Shown here piece by piece: positions 17,306 through 26,356 of a stretch of DNA of 64,000 bases. Each line of letters opens with the position of its first letter. Within the stretch, counting starts at the first letter, position 1. A program made the position numbers and the translations under genes. Origin of the DNA: JALZMG01 sp963844175 (GTDB lineage Bacteria; Actinomycetota; Acidimicrobiia; Acidimicrobiales; Ilumatobacteraceae); NCBI GenBank assembly GCA_963844175.1, contig CAWJNE010000020.1, positions 81,834-145,833 of the forward strand, given 5' to 3'. The notes beneath the pieces are model-generated. The model saw nothing but the letters and a program-made list of their open reading frames with translations, did not search any database and had not been told where the DNA came from.

Positions 17306-20200
17306 ATGACCACGTCGCCGCAGACCACGAACGAAACGCCGGCCACCGACGAGACGCCGGCGCACCGGTACACCGCGACGCTGGCCCGCGAGATCGAGCT
17401 CAAGTGGCAGGACCGCTGGGACGCCGAGGGCACGTTCGAGTCACCCAACCCGGCCGGACCCCTGGCCGACCCCGAGGGCGTCGCCAGTCGCGGCCCGAAA
17501 CTGTTCATTCTCGACATGTTCCCGTACCCGTCGGGGACGGGGCTGCACGTCGGTCATCCGCTCGGCTTCACCGGCACCGACGTGTTCGCCCGCTACCAGC
17601 GGATGGCTGGCCGCAACGTCCTCTACACGATGGGCTTCGACGCCTTCGGGCTGCCGGCCGAGCAGTTCGCCGTGCAGACGGGCACCCATCCGGCGATCAC
17701 CACGGCCGACAACATCGTGACCTACCGCCGCCAGATCCGCCGGCTGGGGCTGAGCCACGACCAGCGCCGGTCGATCGACACGACGGACCCCTCGTACTAC
17801 CGATGGACGCAGTGGATCTTCACCCAGATCTTCGAGTCCTGGCACGACCCGGAGGCCGTGCGGCCCGATGGAGGCGTCGGGCGGGCCCGCCCGATCGCCG
17901 AGTTGCGCGCCGAGCTCGACGCCGGCACCAGGACCCTGGACGACGGTCGCTCGTGGTCGGCGCTGTCGGCGTCCGAGCGGGCCGACGTGATCGACGGGTA
18001 CCGGCTGGCCTACGTGGCCAACGCCCCGGTCAACTGGTGCCCGGGCCTCGGCACGGTGGTCGCCAACGAGGAGGTCACGGCCGACGGCCGCAGCGATCGC
18101 GGCAACTTCCCGGTGTTCAAGCGCGACATGCGCCAGTGGATGATGCGCATCACGGCCTACGCCGACCGGCTGATCGACGACCTCGATGCGCTCGACTGGA
18201 CCGACTCGCTGAAGACGATCCAGCGCAACTGGATCGGCCGCTCCCCCGGCGCCCGGGTCGACTTCGCCAGCCCGGCCGGGCCGATCTCGGTGTTCACGAC
18301 CCGCCCGGACACGTTGTTCGGGGCCACGTTCATGGTCCTCGCCCCGGAGCACCCGCTGGTGCCGGACCTGACGGGCGGTGACCAAGCTGTCGACGTGCTG
18401 GCGTACCGCCGGCAGGCCGAAGGGCGCAAGGACGTCGACCGGCTGGACGAGGGGCGCCTGAAGACCGGGGTGTTCACCGGCAGCTACGCCACCAACCCGG
18501 TGACCGGGCAGGACGTGCCGATCTGGATCGCCGACTACGTGCTGATGGGCTACGGCACCGGGGCGATCATGGCCGTGCCGTGCGGCGACCAGCGCGACTT
18601 CGAGTTCGCCGCCGCCTTCGGGCTGGACGTGCCGCCGATCCAGCGGCCCCCCGACGAGTGGTTCGCCGCCCAGGGCATCGAGCCCACGCTCGACACGGCG
18701 CGGTGGCCCGAGGCGTTCGTCGGCAACGCCCCGTACATCAACTCGTCGAACGGCGACCTGGATCTGGACGCGGTCGATTCGGTGGCCGAGGGCGTCGCCG
18801 CCACCAACGCCTGGCTGGAGGCCAACGGGTACGGCGAGGCGACGATCACCTACAAGCTGCGCGACTGGCTGTTCAGCCGCCAGCGCTACTGGGGTGAGCC
18901 GTTCCCGATCGTCTACGACACCGCAGGGCACGCCCACGCCTTGCCGGACGAGCTGCTGCCGCTCACGCTGCCCGAGACCGACAGCTTCTCGCCGCGCACG
19001 TTCGACCCCGACGACGAGTTCTCCGAGCCCGAGAGCCCGCTCGACCGACTGGGGGCCTGGGTCGACGTCGAGCTGGACCTGGGTGACGGGCCGCAGCGGT
19101 ACCGCCGGGACACCAACGTGATGCCGAATTGGGCAGGGTCGTGCTGGTACGAGCTGCGCTATTGCGACCCGACCAACGAGGTGGCCTTCGTCGACCCGGA
19201 GGTCGAGCGGTACTGGATGGGGCCGCGCCCGGAAATCCGCGCCGATCACCCCGGAGGCGTCGACCTGTACGTCGGCGGTGTCGAGCACGCCGTGCTGCAC
19301 CTGCTGTACGCCAGGTTCTGGCACAAGGTGCTCTACGACCTGGGCCACCTCTCGTCCCACGAGCCGTACGCCCGGCTGTTCAACCAGGGGTACGTCCTCG
19401 CCGCCGCGTACACGGACGAGCGGGGGGTGTACGTCGAGGCCGAGGACGTGCTGGGCGGGCCCGACGGAACGTTCACGTTCGAGGGCGCGCCCGTCACCCG
19501 CGAGTGGGGGAAGATGGGCAAGAGCCTGAAGAACGCCGTCTCCCCCGAGGTGATCTACGAGGCATACGGGAGCGACACCCTGCGCCTGCACCTGATGGCG
19601 ACCGGTCCGCTGGACGCCTCCCGCCCGTGGGAGACGCGCGACGTCGTCGGGATGTATCGCTTCCTGCAGCGGCTGTGGCGCAACGTGATCGACGAGTCGA
19701 CCGGCCGGGCAACCGTTGTCGACGAACCGGCCGACACCGAGACCCGCCAGCGGTTGCACCGCACCATCGACGTGGTCCGCACCGAGGTCGAGGCCCTGCG
19801 GTTGAACACGGCGATCGCCAAGCTGATCGAGCTGAACAACCACGTCACGAAGACAGACGAGCCGACCAGTCGCGAAGTCGCCGAGGCGCTGACGCTGATG
19901 GTGGCGCCGTTCGCCCCGCACGTCGGTGAGGAGCTGTGGCACCGGCTGGGCCACGACGAGACGGTGACCTACGTACCGTTCCCCGTCGCCGATCCGGCGC
20001 TGCTCGTGGAGGAAACCGTCGAGTATCCCGTGCAGGTGAACGGCAAGGTGCGCAGCCACGTGGTGGTGCCGGCGTCGGCGTCCGTCGACGAGGTGGAGGC
20101 GGCGGCGCTGGCCGACCCCAAGATCGCCGCGGCGACGGCCGGGCGCGCCCCCAAGAAGGTCATCGTCGTCCCCGCCCGCATGGTCAACGTGGTGCTGTAA
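17306..20200 (+). CDS. leuS: Leucyl-tRNA synthetase
   Basis: 964 residues from ATG at 17306. Class I synthetase: HIGH-type motif HVGH at residues 81-84 after MFPYPSGTGL. The CP1 editing domain has TRPDTLFGATFMVLAPEHPL and GYGTGAIMAVPCGDQRD. The KMSKS loop reads KMGKS near residue 736. An anticodon-binding domain and C-terminal VNGKVRSHVVVPASAS follow. It is slightly longer than E. coli LeuRS because of an actinobacterial insertion around LRAELDAGTRTLDDGR. Upstream bases up to the ligase gene show no clear ribosome-binding site. It is followed by a palindromic element. Confidence 0.97.
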   Translation: MTTSPQTTNETPATDETPAHRYTATLAREIELKWQDRWDAEGTFESPNPAGPLADPEGVASRGPKLFILDMFPYPSGTGLHVGHPLGFTGTDVFARYQRMAGRNVLYTMGFDAFGLPAEQFAVQTGTHPAITTADNIVTYRRQIRRLGLSHDQRRSIDTTDPSYYRWTQWIFTQIFESWHDPEAVRPDGGVGRARPIAELRAELDAGTRTLDDGRSWSALSASERADVIDGYRLAYVANAPVNWCPGLGTVVANEEVTADGRSDRGNFPVFKRDMRQWMMRITAYADRLIDDLDALDWTDSLKTIQRNWIGRSPGARVDFASPAGPISVFTTRPDTLFGATFMVLAPEHPLVPDLTGGDQAVDVLAYRRQAEGRKDVDRLDEGRLKTGVFTGSYATNPVTGQDVPIWIADYVLMGYGTGAIMAVPCGDQRDFEFAAAFGLDVPPIQRPPDEWFAAQGIEPTLDTARWPEAFVGNAPYINSSNGDLDLDAVDSVAEGVAATNAWLEANGYGEATITYKLRDWLFSRQRYWGEPFPIVYDTAGHAHALPDELLPLTLPETDSFSPRTFDPDDEFSEPESPLDRLGAWVDVELDLGDGPQRYRRDTNVMPNWAGSCWYELRYCDPTNEVAFVDPEVERYWMGPRPEIRADHPGGVDLYVGGVEHAVLHLLYARFWHKVLYDLGHLSSHEPYARLFNQGYVLAAAYTDERGVYVEAEDVLGGPDGTFTFEGAPVTREWGKMGKSLKNAVSPEVIYEAYGSDTLRLHLMATGPLDASRPWETRDVVGMYRFLQRLWRNVIDESTGRATVVDEPADTETRQRLHRTIDVVRTEVEALRLNTAIAKLIELNNHVTKTDEPTSREVAEALTLMVAPFAPHVGEELWHRLGHDETVTYVPFPVADPALLVEETVEYPVQVNGKVRSHVVVPASASVDEVEAAALADPKIAAATAGRAPKKVIVVPARMVNVVL

Positions 20201-20250
20201 CACCACGTCGAGAGCACGGGTCACCGGCGAGCGAAGCGAGCTCATCGGGT

Positions 20251-20335
20251 GCGCCCAGATCGGGCGCGCGAGAGTTCCATCGGGCGACTCGATCTGGGCG
20301 CACGTCTCGGTCTGAGACTCCGCGCCCAGATGGCC
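20251..20335. repeat. Palindromic REP-like element, second copy
   Basis: Arms ATCTGGGCGC (20292-20301) and GCGCCCAGAT (20322-20331), with an inner hairpin GTCTC-GGTCT-GAGAC. A further GCGCCCAGAT lies at 20251-20260. Its architecture matches the 5501-5578 element (same outer arms, different inner hairpin). The palindrome GCGAGCGAAGCGAGC at 20227-20241 just before it also occurs in the 3.2-kb repeat. It fills the gap between leuS and the EVE gene. Confidence 0.78.
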
Positions 20336-20386
20336 CACTCCTGCGCTCGCTTGGACCGGTGACTCGTGGCGCGCCATGATCGCGCC

Positions 20387-20854
20387 ATGGCCGCGTGGTT
20401 GTTGAAGAGTGAGCCGGACGTGTTCGGGTACGACGACCTCGTGCGCAACGGGCGCGAGGGGTGGGACGGTGTGCGCAGCTACCAGGCCCGGATCCACCTG
20501 CGGGCGATGCGCGTGGGCGACCAGGCGATCTTCTACCACTCCCAGGCCAAGCCACCCGGGGCGGCCGGGATCTGCGAGATCGTCGGCGGCGCCGAGCCCG
20601 ACCCCACCCAGTTCGACCCGGCGTCGAAGTACTACGACCCGACCTCACCCCTCGACGACCCGCGCTGGGACTGGGTGACGGTGGCGCCGGTGCGGGCGAT
20701 CAACTTCGTCTCGCTGGCCGAGCTGCGGGCGATCCCCGAGATGGCCACCTCGCCGCTCCTGGCCCGGGGCAACCGCCTGTCGGTGCTGCCGCTGACCGAC
20801 GACCAGTTCGCCGCGATCGTCGCCTACGCCGACCGGCGCAGCGAGCGCGACTAG
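20387..20854 (+). CDS. EVE domain protein
   Basis: 155 residues from ATG at 20387 (MAAWLLKSEPDVFGYDDLV); a GTG at 20366 would add seven residues not typical of the family. EVE is a PUA-like fold that binds modified bases. The diagnostic N-terminal WLLKSEP, GVRSYQARIHLRAMRVGDQA with FYHS, and PRWDWVTVAPVRA are present. Stand-alone EVE proteins of this size are widespread and their ligand is mostly unknown. It is followed by yceH after 64 bp on the same strand. Confidence 0.9.
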   Translation: MAAWLLKSEPDVFGYDDLVRNGREGWDGVRSYQARIHLRAMRVGDQAIFYHSQAKPPGAAGICEIVGGAEPDPTQFDPASKYYDPTSPLDDPRWDWVTVAPVRAINFVSLAELRAIPEMATSPLLARGNRLSVLPLTDDQFAAIVAYADRRSERD

Positions 20855-20870
20855 CGCGGCCCGCCGCGGT

Positions 20871-21998
20871 TCACGCGGTGTACCCCAGCACGCCGCGGCG
20901 AACCGCCAAACTACGACGATGGATCTGAGCGCGGCCGAGGCCCGGGTGCTGGCCTGCCTGATCGAGAAGGAGATGGCCGTCGCCGACTCCTACCCGCTGA
21001 CGCTGAACGCGCTGCGCCTGGCCTGCAACCAGTCGACCAATCGCCACCCCGTCGTCGCCTACGACGACCGCATCGTCGAGGCCGCCCTGCTGTCGCTCAA
21101 GTCGATGGGCCTCGTTCGCTTCGTGCACCCGTCCCACGGGGGTCGCACGATCCGCTACCGCCACAGCGCCGACGAGCGTTGGCGCATGTCCACGGCCGAG
21201 CTGGGCGTCCTCGCCGTTCTCGTGCTGCGCGGCGCGCAGACCACCAACGAGGTGCGGGCGCGGGCGGAGCGGCACCTCGAGGGCGACGACGGACCGGTCA
21301 GCGCCGACGAGGTGCTCGACGCCCTCGCCGCCCGCAGCCCCGACCCCTTCGCCGTTCGCCTGGAGCGCCGACCCGGCGAGCGTGAGGCCCGCTGGGCGCA
21401 CGCGCTGACCGACGACGAGGACGGCCACGCCGACGCGGTGACCGACCGGCCGGTCGACTCCGCTCCGCCGACGGAAGCCCCCCTGGACCACGACCTGGCC
21501 CGCGACGTCGCCGAGCTGTGGGCGCGCGTCGAGCGCCTCGAGCGCGCCCTCGGCCTGGACGAGGACGTCAGCTGAGCTGACGGCCGGCACGTCGTCGCCG
21601 GCTGGGCCACCGCGATCGAGGTCGAGCGAGAGGCTGTTCATGCAGTAGCGCATGCCGGTCGGCGCCGGCCCGTCGGGGAACACGTGACCCAGGTGCGAGC
21701 CGCAACGCCGGCAGCGCACCTCGGTGCGGACCATGAAGTGGCTGCGGTCCTCGATCAGCTCGACGGCCTCGGCGACTTTCGGCTCGGTGAAGCTGGGCCA
21801 ACCACTGCCGGATTCGAACTTCGTCGAGGCGTCGAACAGGTCTGCACCGCACGCCGCGCAGCGGTAGGTGCCGTCGCCGTGCTCGTTGACGTACTCGCCG
21901 CTCCACGGCCGCTCGGTGCCGGCTTCTCGCAGCACGTGGAACTGCTCCGGCGACAGCAGGTCGCGCCACTCGGACTCGGTGCGCTCGATCTCGGGCAT
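20871..21998 (-). CDS. msrB: Peptide-methionine (R)-S-oxide reductase MsrB with stop-less 3' extension
   Basis: Reduces methionine-R-sulfoxide in proteins. The first roughly 132 residues (down to about base 21600) are a complete MsrB. They contain MPEIERTESEWRDLLSPEQF, Zn pairs CAAC and CRRC, FESGSGWPSFTEP, GHVFPDGPAPTG and the catalytic-Cys loop RYCMNSLSLDL. Family members end here, but no stop occurs in frame. The frame continues some 240 codons antisense to yceH, to base 20871, with composition typical of antisense high-GC frames. In the next frame a stop occurs at 21568, so a one-base indel near 21600 would restore a normal end. The enzyme call is firm; the true 3' end is uncertain. Confidence 0.8.
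   Translation of the reverse strand: MPEIERTESEWRDLLSPEQFHVLREAGTERPWSGEYVNEHGDGTYRCAACGADLFDASTKFESGSGWPSFTEPKVAEAVELIEDRSHFMVRTEVRCRRCGSHLGHVFPDGPAPTGMRYCMNSLSLDLDRGGPAGDDVPAVSSADVLVQAEGALEALDARPQLGDVAGQVVVQGGFRRRSGVDRPVGHRVGVAVLVVGQRVRPAGLTLAGSALQANGEGVGAAGGEGVEHLVGADRSVVALEVPLRPRPHLVGGLRAAQHENGEDAQLGRGHAPTLVGAVAVADRATPVGRVHEANEAHRLERQQGGLDDAVVVGDDGVAIGRLVAGQAQRVQRQRVGVGDGHLLLDQAGQHPGLGRAQIHRRSLAVRRGVLGYTA
20919..21575 (+). CDS. YceH family (DUF480) protein
   Basis: 218 residues from ATG at 20919 (MDLSAAEARVLACLIEKEM). Two tandem winged-helix domains are expected for DUF480. The characteristic TLNALRLACNQSTNRHPVV is at about 25-45, and LGVLAVLVLRGAQTTNEVRA begins the second domain. The C-terminal 40 residues are acidic and then helical (LARDVAELWARVERLERALG), a possible coiled coil. 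The function of the family is unresolved. The whole gene lies antisense to the 3' extension of the msrB frame. Confidence 0.92.
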   Translation: MDLSAAEARVLACLIEKEMAVADSYPLTLNALRLACNQSTNRHPVVAYDDRIVEAALLSLKSMGLVRFVHPSHGGRTIRYRHSADERWRMSTAELGVLAVLVLRGAQTTNEVRARAERHLEGDDGPVSADEVLDALAARSPDPFAVRLERRPGEREARWAHALTDDEDGHADAVTDRPVDSAPPTEAPLDHDLARDVAELWARVERLERALGLDEDVS

Positions 21999-22039
21999 GA
22001 CGCAACGGTACCGACGGGTGATGAGGGCGACTCGGCACC

Positions 22040-22699
22040 CTACTCGACGAGTGGATCCGGGCGCGGCCCGAACACGAACAGCGCGTCGACGACGTCGAGC
22101 GGCGGCGGCGCCGACCAGTCCAGGTCGAGCACCTGCTGGCGGCTGCGCCGCCCGAGTCGCAGTCGGAGCACCTCGAACGCCGTCGTTCGCAAATCCAGCT
22201 CCGGACCGTCGACGGGTGCAGTGCTCACGACGTCACCTTCGACGTGCACGCGCAGGACCACCGGCAGCGCAAGGCGATCGACGAGGCGGGTGGCGGCGAT
22301 CATCACGGTGTCGCCGTCCCGCCCGCCGGGCTGGTCGAGCGCACCCCGCACGTCGTGCTCGTGGGAGACCACGTCGAACGCCGCCGGCCAGATCTCGCCA
22401 TCGGTGATCGCCACCTCCATCAGCGGCCCGAGCTCGTTCCATCGGTGCAGCAGGTCACGATGCGCGACGTCCCGGTGGCGGCGCACCTCTTCGGCCGTCA
22501 CCGCATCGTCGGGAGGGCCGTCGAGGCGACCGGCCATGCCGTCCTCGATCACGCCCACCAGGTGGGCGACGACGTCGTGGACGCACCAACCGGGGCACGC
22601 GGGAACTGCCCGCTCCCAGTCCGCGTCGTCGGCGGCAGCCAAGATCCCGCTGAGCCGCTGCCGGCTGCGCCGGTAGTGGTCGCCGACGGATCCGGTCAC
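22040..22699 (-). CDS. Maleylpyruvate isomerase/DinB-like family protein
   Basis: 219 residues from GTG at 22699, which overlaps the upstream TGA (GTGA). The N-terminal four-helix DinB/MDMPI-type domain carries GILAAADDADWERAVPACPG and WCVHDVVAHLVGVIEDGMAG; the His in VAHL is the usual metal ligand of the actinobacterial TIGR03083-like group. A C-terminal SCP2-like segment (LPVVLRVHVEGDVVST) follows. Such proteins are proposed mycothiol-dependent enzymes, but the substrate here is unknown. It is coupled translationally to the large cyclase-ATPase gene. Confidence 0.82.
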   Translation of the reverse strand: MTGSVGDHYRRSRQRLSGILAAADDADWERAVPACPGWCVHDVVAHLVGVIEDGMAGRLDGPPDDAVTAEEVRRHRDVAHRDLLHRWNELGPLMEVAITDGEIWPAAFDVVSHEHDVRGALDQPGGRDGDTVMIAATRLVDRLALPVVLRVHVEGDVVSTAPVDGPELDLRTTAFEVLRLRLGRRSRQQVLDLDWSAPPPLDVVDALFVFGPRPDPLVE

Positions 22700-25600
22700 G
22701 GCTCCACGTCCGTCAGCTCGTCGAGCGCCACGAGCCGACGCTGCGGTTCGGCGGCCAGGAAGGCGGCGCGCAGCTCGTCGTCGTCGATCAGGCGCGCCCG
22801 TTCGGTGACGTACTGCGCCGCCAGCCGGGCCACGTCGTGGCTGCGCTCGTCCCCGGCCCGCCGCAGGATCGCGGCGACGGTCTCGACCATCGCCGCCGGA
22901 CGCATCGTGCCCGCCAGCCCGTCGACGTGCAGGTGCTCGATGACCGGGGCCACCATGACCGTCGCGACATCCTCCGGCGCCATCGCCGCCCTCGCCACCG
23001 TCGCCTCGCGGGCCAACACATCGAGCTGCAGCGCGATGAGCTCTCGTTCGACATCGCGCAACGTGGCGTCGGCCGCCTCGTCCTGACCGCCGGCGAGCTG
23101 GGCCAACCCGAGCACCAGCGAGGCGACGGCGGCCTCGCGACCCGACTGCGCCGCCTCGGCGTGGGCCAAGGCGTCTGCGCACCAGCGCAGCGCGGCAGCG
23201 ATCTCGCCGAGGCCGATGGCGACCACCGCTTGCTCCGACCTCACCCCGGCGGCCAGCTGGTCGTTGCCGGCGGCCATCGTCGCGTCGTAGGCGTCCTCCA
23301 GGGCGGGGGCAGCGGCAGCCAGGTCGCCGGCGGCGAGGTAGATCTCGCCGAGTGCGGCGAGTGGCGTCACCGGCGCCTCCGGGTCCTCGAGGTGGCGACC
23401 GGCCTCCAGCGACTCCTCGGCCCGTCGGCGCGCCGTACCCAGGTGACCCTGGCGCACGGCGATGGACGCCAGGTTCCCGAGCGCCGCCACCTCGCGGTAC
23501 AGGTTCCCGGAGGCACGGAAGATCGCCAGGCTCTCCTCCGTCGCGTGGCGCGCCTCGGCGAGTCGCCCGAGGTGGAACCACACCGTCGCCGCCTGGATTA
23601 GCGCCGTCGCCACGCCCTGCTGATCGTCGATGGAGGTGAACACCGCCTGCGCCGCGCCCAAGTGCTCGAGTGCTTCGTCCCAGCGGTCGGTGTTGCCGTC
23701 GACGATGGCCAGGTAGCGCAACGCCTCGGCTTCGACCGAGGGATGACCACTGGCTCGCGCCGACGTGAGCGCCCGATCGATCACGGCCCGAGCGCCGGCG
23801 TGGTCGGCCTGCCAGGTGAGCGCCTTGCCCCACATCAGCAGCGCGTCGGCGCGGCGGTTCTCGAGCCCAGCCTGCTCGGCGACCTCGGCGGCGGTACGAG
23901 CCTCGAGTTCCTGATGGCTCCACTCGCCGTGCACGAACGCCCACTGCGCTCGGGCCAGCAGCAGCGTCACGCGGCGCGGCGGGTCGTCCAGCTGCTCGCC
24001 GAGACGATCGAGCTCGTCGAGGTCGGCCCGCTGGAGTGGGCGAGCGCCCGTCCAGTCGTGGACGGCCTGGCGCTCGACGAGCAGGTCGAACCGGAGCAGG
24101 CCGTCATCACCGACCAGCACGAGGCCGCGATCGAGCAGGCGGACGGCTTCGACCGAGGCGTACATCCGGGCGGCGCGCGCCGCCGCCCGGCGGTACCACG
24201 CCGCAGCCTGGGCGGCCTCTCCGGCCAGGTCGAGGTGCTCGGCGATGTTCGCCGCCTGCTCGTCGACGCGATCGGCCGCCGCCTCCCGCAACCACTCGGC
24301 GGCCGTGCGGTGGTGCGCCCGCCGGTGGACGCGCAGGACACCGTCGTACACGACGTCGCGCAGCAGGGCATGACGGAACAACCGCTCGCGCGTCCCGGCG
24401 AACGTCGAGTGCTCGCGCTCGTCGATCAGCTCGCGCACGCGGAGGTCAGTCAGCCGCGGCTCCACCTGGTCCAGTGGGTCGTCCCCGAGACGGGCCACCG
24501 CGTCGTCCCAGAACACGCGCCCGATCACGGACGCCCGCTGGAGGACCGTGCGCTCGGATGCGGTCAGCGCGTCCACGCGGGCCTGCAGCACGCCGCGCAG
24601 GGTCGGTGGCAGGGCACCGAGGCGGTCGACCCGATCGGTCGCCACGGTCCACCGATCCGGCCCCCGCACGAGCACGCCGCGGGCGACGAGCCACGTGACG
24701 AGCTCCTCGAGGTAGTACGGGTTGCCCTCGGCGGCGGTGATCACGAGTTCGACCAACGTCTGGGGCACGCCGTCGGCCTTGGCCAGGAGCTGTTCCAGCA
24801 GGACGCGGCTGCTACGTCGGGACAGCGGCCCGAGCAGCAGGCGCGAGTGGTGGGCCAGGCCCTCGCCCCACCGCGGCCGCCGTTCGAGCAGATCGGGACG
24901 GGCCGTGGCGACGACGAGGATCGGTGCCTCGCGGAGGGCGGCGTCGGCGATGTCGAGCGACAGGTCGTCGGCCCAGTGCACGTCCTCCAGCAACAGCACG
25001 ACCGGGGCCAGGGTACCCAAGCCGGAGAAGTAGGCACCGAGGGTGACCAACGCTTGCTCGCGATGCGCTCGCGGATCGAGGCGCGCCACCTCGGCGTTGA
25101 CGTCCTCACCGAGCTCGAAGCCGAGCCAGGCGGCGGCGAGCCGGGCCCGGCGTCGGTCCGCCGGGTCCTCGCCCAGCCCGATGGCGAACCCGGCCGCGCA
25201 CTTGGCGGCGACGTCGGCTGCCGTGTCGCTGGCCTGGATCGCGAAGCGCGCCGAGATCAGGTCGCGCAGCAGCCCCCCGGCCGTGTTCTGCGTCGCTCGA
25301 GTGGCGCGGCCACGGAACCACCACACCCGCTCGGGCATCTCGGCCAGCCAGCGGTCGAACTCGAGGAGGAGCCGGGACTTTCCGACGCCCGCTTCGCCGA
25401 GCACTGTCACGACGTGCCACCGCTGCTCGTCGACGACGTCCCACAGCCGTTCCTGCAGCCGGTGCAGCTCGATCTCCCGCCCGACGGTCGTCGTCTCGAC
25501 CCCCTCCACGCCTCGGGCGGCGTCGAGGTGGAACTCGTGCGGTCGCTCGGACAGCACCTCGAAGGCATCGACCGTGCCGGCGATGCCCTTGAGCTGCAAC

Positions 25601-26265
25601 CCCGTCACCGGCCGGAAGCCGAACTCGCCGCGGACGTGCTGGTGAGTATCGGTCGAGATCAGCACGCCGCCGACGGGTGCCGCGGCCTGCAGACGGGCCG
25701 CCCGGTTGACGGTCTCACCGACGGCCACGAACTCGTTGGCGGCCGGGTTTGGGCCGGATCGCTCCCCGAGCGTGCTGACGACGACGTCGCCGGTGTCGAT
25801 CCCGACGCGCATCGCCAGGGTGATCCCGTGGGCCGGCTCGAACGCGGCGTTGAGCTCGGTCATGCGATCGCTCATCGTCAGCGCGGCGCGGATCGCCGAA
25901 TGCGGATCGTCCTCGAGCGATCGGTACAGGCCGAACACGGCCATAACGGCGTCACCGATGTACTTCTCGACGACCCCACCCTGGGCCTCGACCGCCTCGC
26001 GCCAGCGTCGGAAGTACTCGTTGACGACGTCCCGGGTGTCCTCGGCGTCGAGGTGCTGGGACAGCACCGTGAAGTCGACGAGGTCGGAGAACAGGACCGT
26101 GACCAGCTTGCGCTGCTCGATCCGGTCCCGCTCTTCGAGCCGCTGCCGCAGCGGAGCCAGCGCGGTGTCGACGACCGCCGATCCCAGCAGGTCGCGCTGG
26201 CCCTCGAGCGCGGCGATGGCCCGCTCGATCGCCGCGCGTTCGCCGCCACTCTGCGCCGTCTCCAT
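22696..26265 (-). CDS. Class III nucleotide cyclase with AAA ATPase and TPR region
   Basis: 1189-residue signalling protein, probably cytoplasmic. Order: short N-terminal helical segment; class III cyclase domain (about 52-240) with metal Asp61 in LFSDLVDFT, Asp105 in EKYIGDAVM and purine-specifying Lys101, the adenylate-type residue. A STAND-type ATPase follows, with Walker A GEAGVGKS near residue 289 and Walker B VVLLLEDVHWAD. A winged-helix/arm region and roughly 450 residues of TPR-like helices complete it. This CyaA-AAA-TPR layout is frequent in actinobacteria, where it is thought to couple cyclase output to ligand sensing; the ligand is unknown. Divergent from the lipoprotein gene across 91 bp that show nothing further. 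Confidence 0.9.
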   Translation of the reverse strand: METAQSGGERAAIERAIAALEGQRDLLGSAVVDTALAPLRQRLEERDRIEQRKLVTVLFSDLVDFTVLSQHLDAEDTRDVVNEYFRRWREAVEAQGGVVEKYIGDAVMAVFGLYRSLEDDPHSAIRAALTMSDRMTELNAAFEPAHGITLAMRVGIDTGDVVVSTLGERSGPNPAANEFVAVGETVNRAARLQAAAPVGGVLISTDTHQHVRGEFGFRPVTGLQLKGIAGTVDAFEVLSERPHEFHLDAARGVEGVETTTVGREIELHRLQERLWDVVDEQRWHVVTVLGEAGVGKSRLLLEFDRWLAEMPERVWWFRGRATRATQNTAGGLLRDLISARFAIQASDTAADVAAKCAAGFAIGLGEDPADRRRARLAAAWLGFELGEDVNAEVARLDPRAHREQALVTLGAYFSGLGTLAPVVLLLEDVHWADDLSLDIADAALREAPILVVATARPDLLERRPRWGEGLAHHSRLLLGPLSRRSSRVLLEQLLAKADGVPQTLVELVITAAEGNPYYLEELVTWLVARGVLVRGPDRWTVATDRVDRLGALPPTLRGVLQARVDALTASERTVLQRASVIGRVFWDDAVARLGDDPLDQVEPRLTDLRVRELIDEREHSTFAGTRERLFRHALLRDVVYDGVLRVHRRAHHRTAAEWLREAAADRVDEQAANIAEHLDLAGEAAQAAAWYRRAAARAARMYASVEAVRLLDRGLVLVGDDGLLRFDLLVERQAVHDWTGARPLQRADLDELDRLGEQLDDPPRRVTLLLARAQWAFVHGEWSHQELEARTAAEVAEQAGLENRRADALLMWGKALTWQADHAGARAVIDRALTSARASGHPSVEAEALRYLAIVDGNTDRWDEALEHLGAAQAVFTSIDDQQGVATALIQAATVWFHLGRLAEARHATEESLAIFRASGNLYREVAALGNLASIAVRQGHLGTARRRAEESLEAGRHLEDPEAPVTPLAALGEIYLAAGDLAAAAPALEDAYDATMAAGNDQLAAGVRSEQAVVAIGLGEIAAALRWCADALAHAEAAQSGREAAVASLVLGLAQLAGGQDEAADATLRDVERELIALQLDVLAREATVARAAMAPEDVATVMVAPVIEHLHVDGLAGTMRPAAMVETVAAILRRAGDERSHDVARLAAQYVTERARLIDDDELRAAFLAAEPQRRLVALDELTDVEP

Positions 26266-26356
26266 GTCTGCGCCGTCCTAGCACGCGATGGCGCACGGGT
26301 GATCGCACGTCGTTCCGCAGCCGCCGCAACTACGCTCGGCGGCCGGAGGTGGCGTC

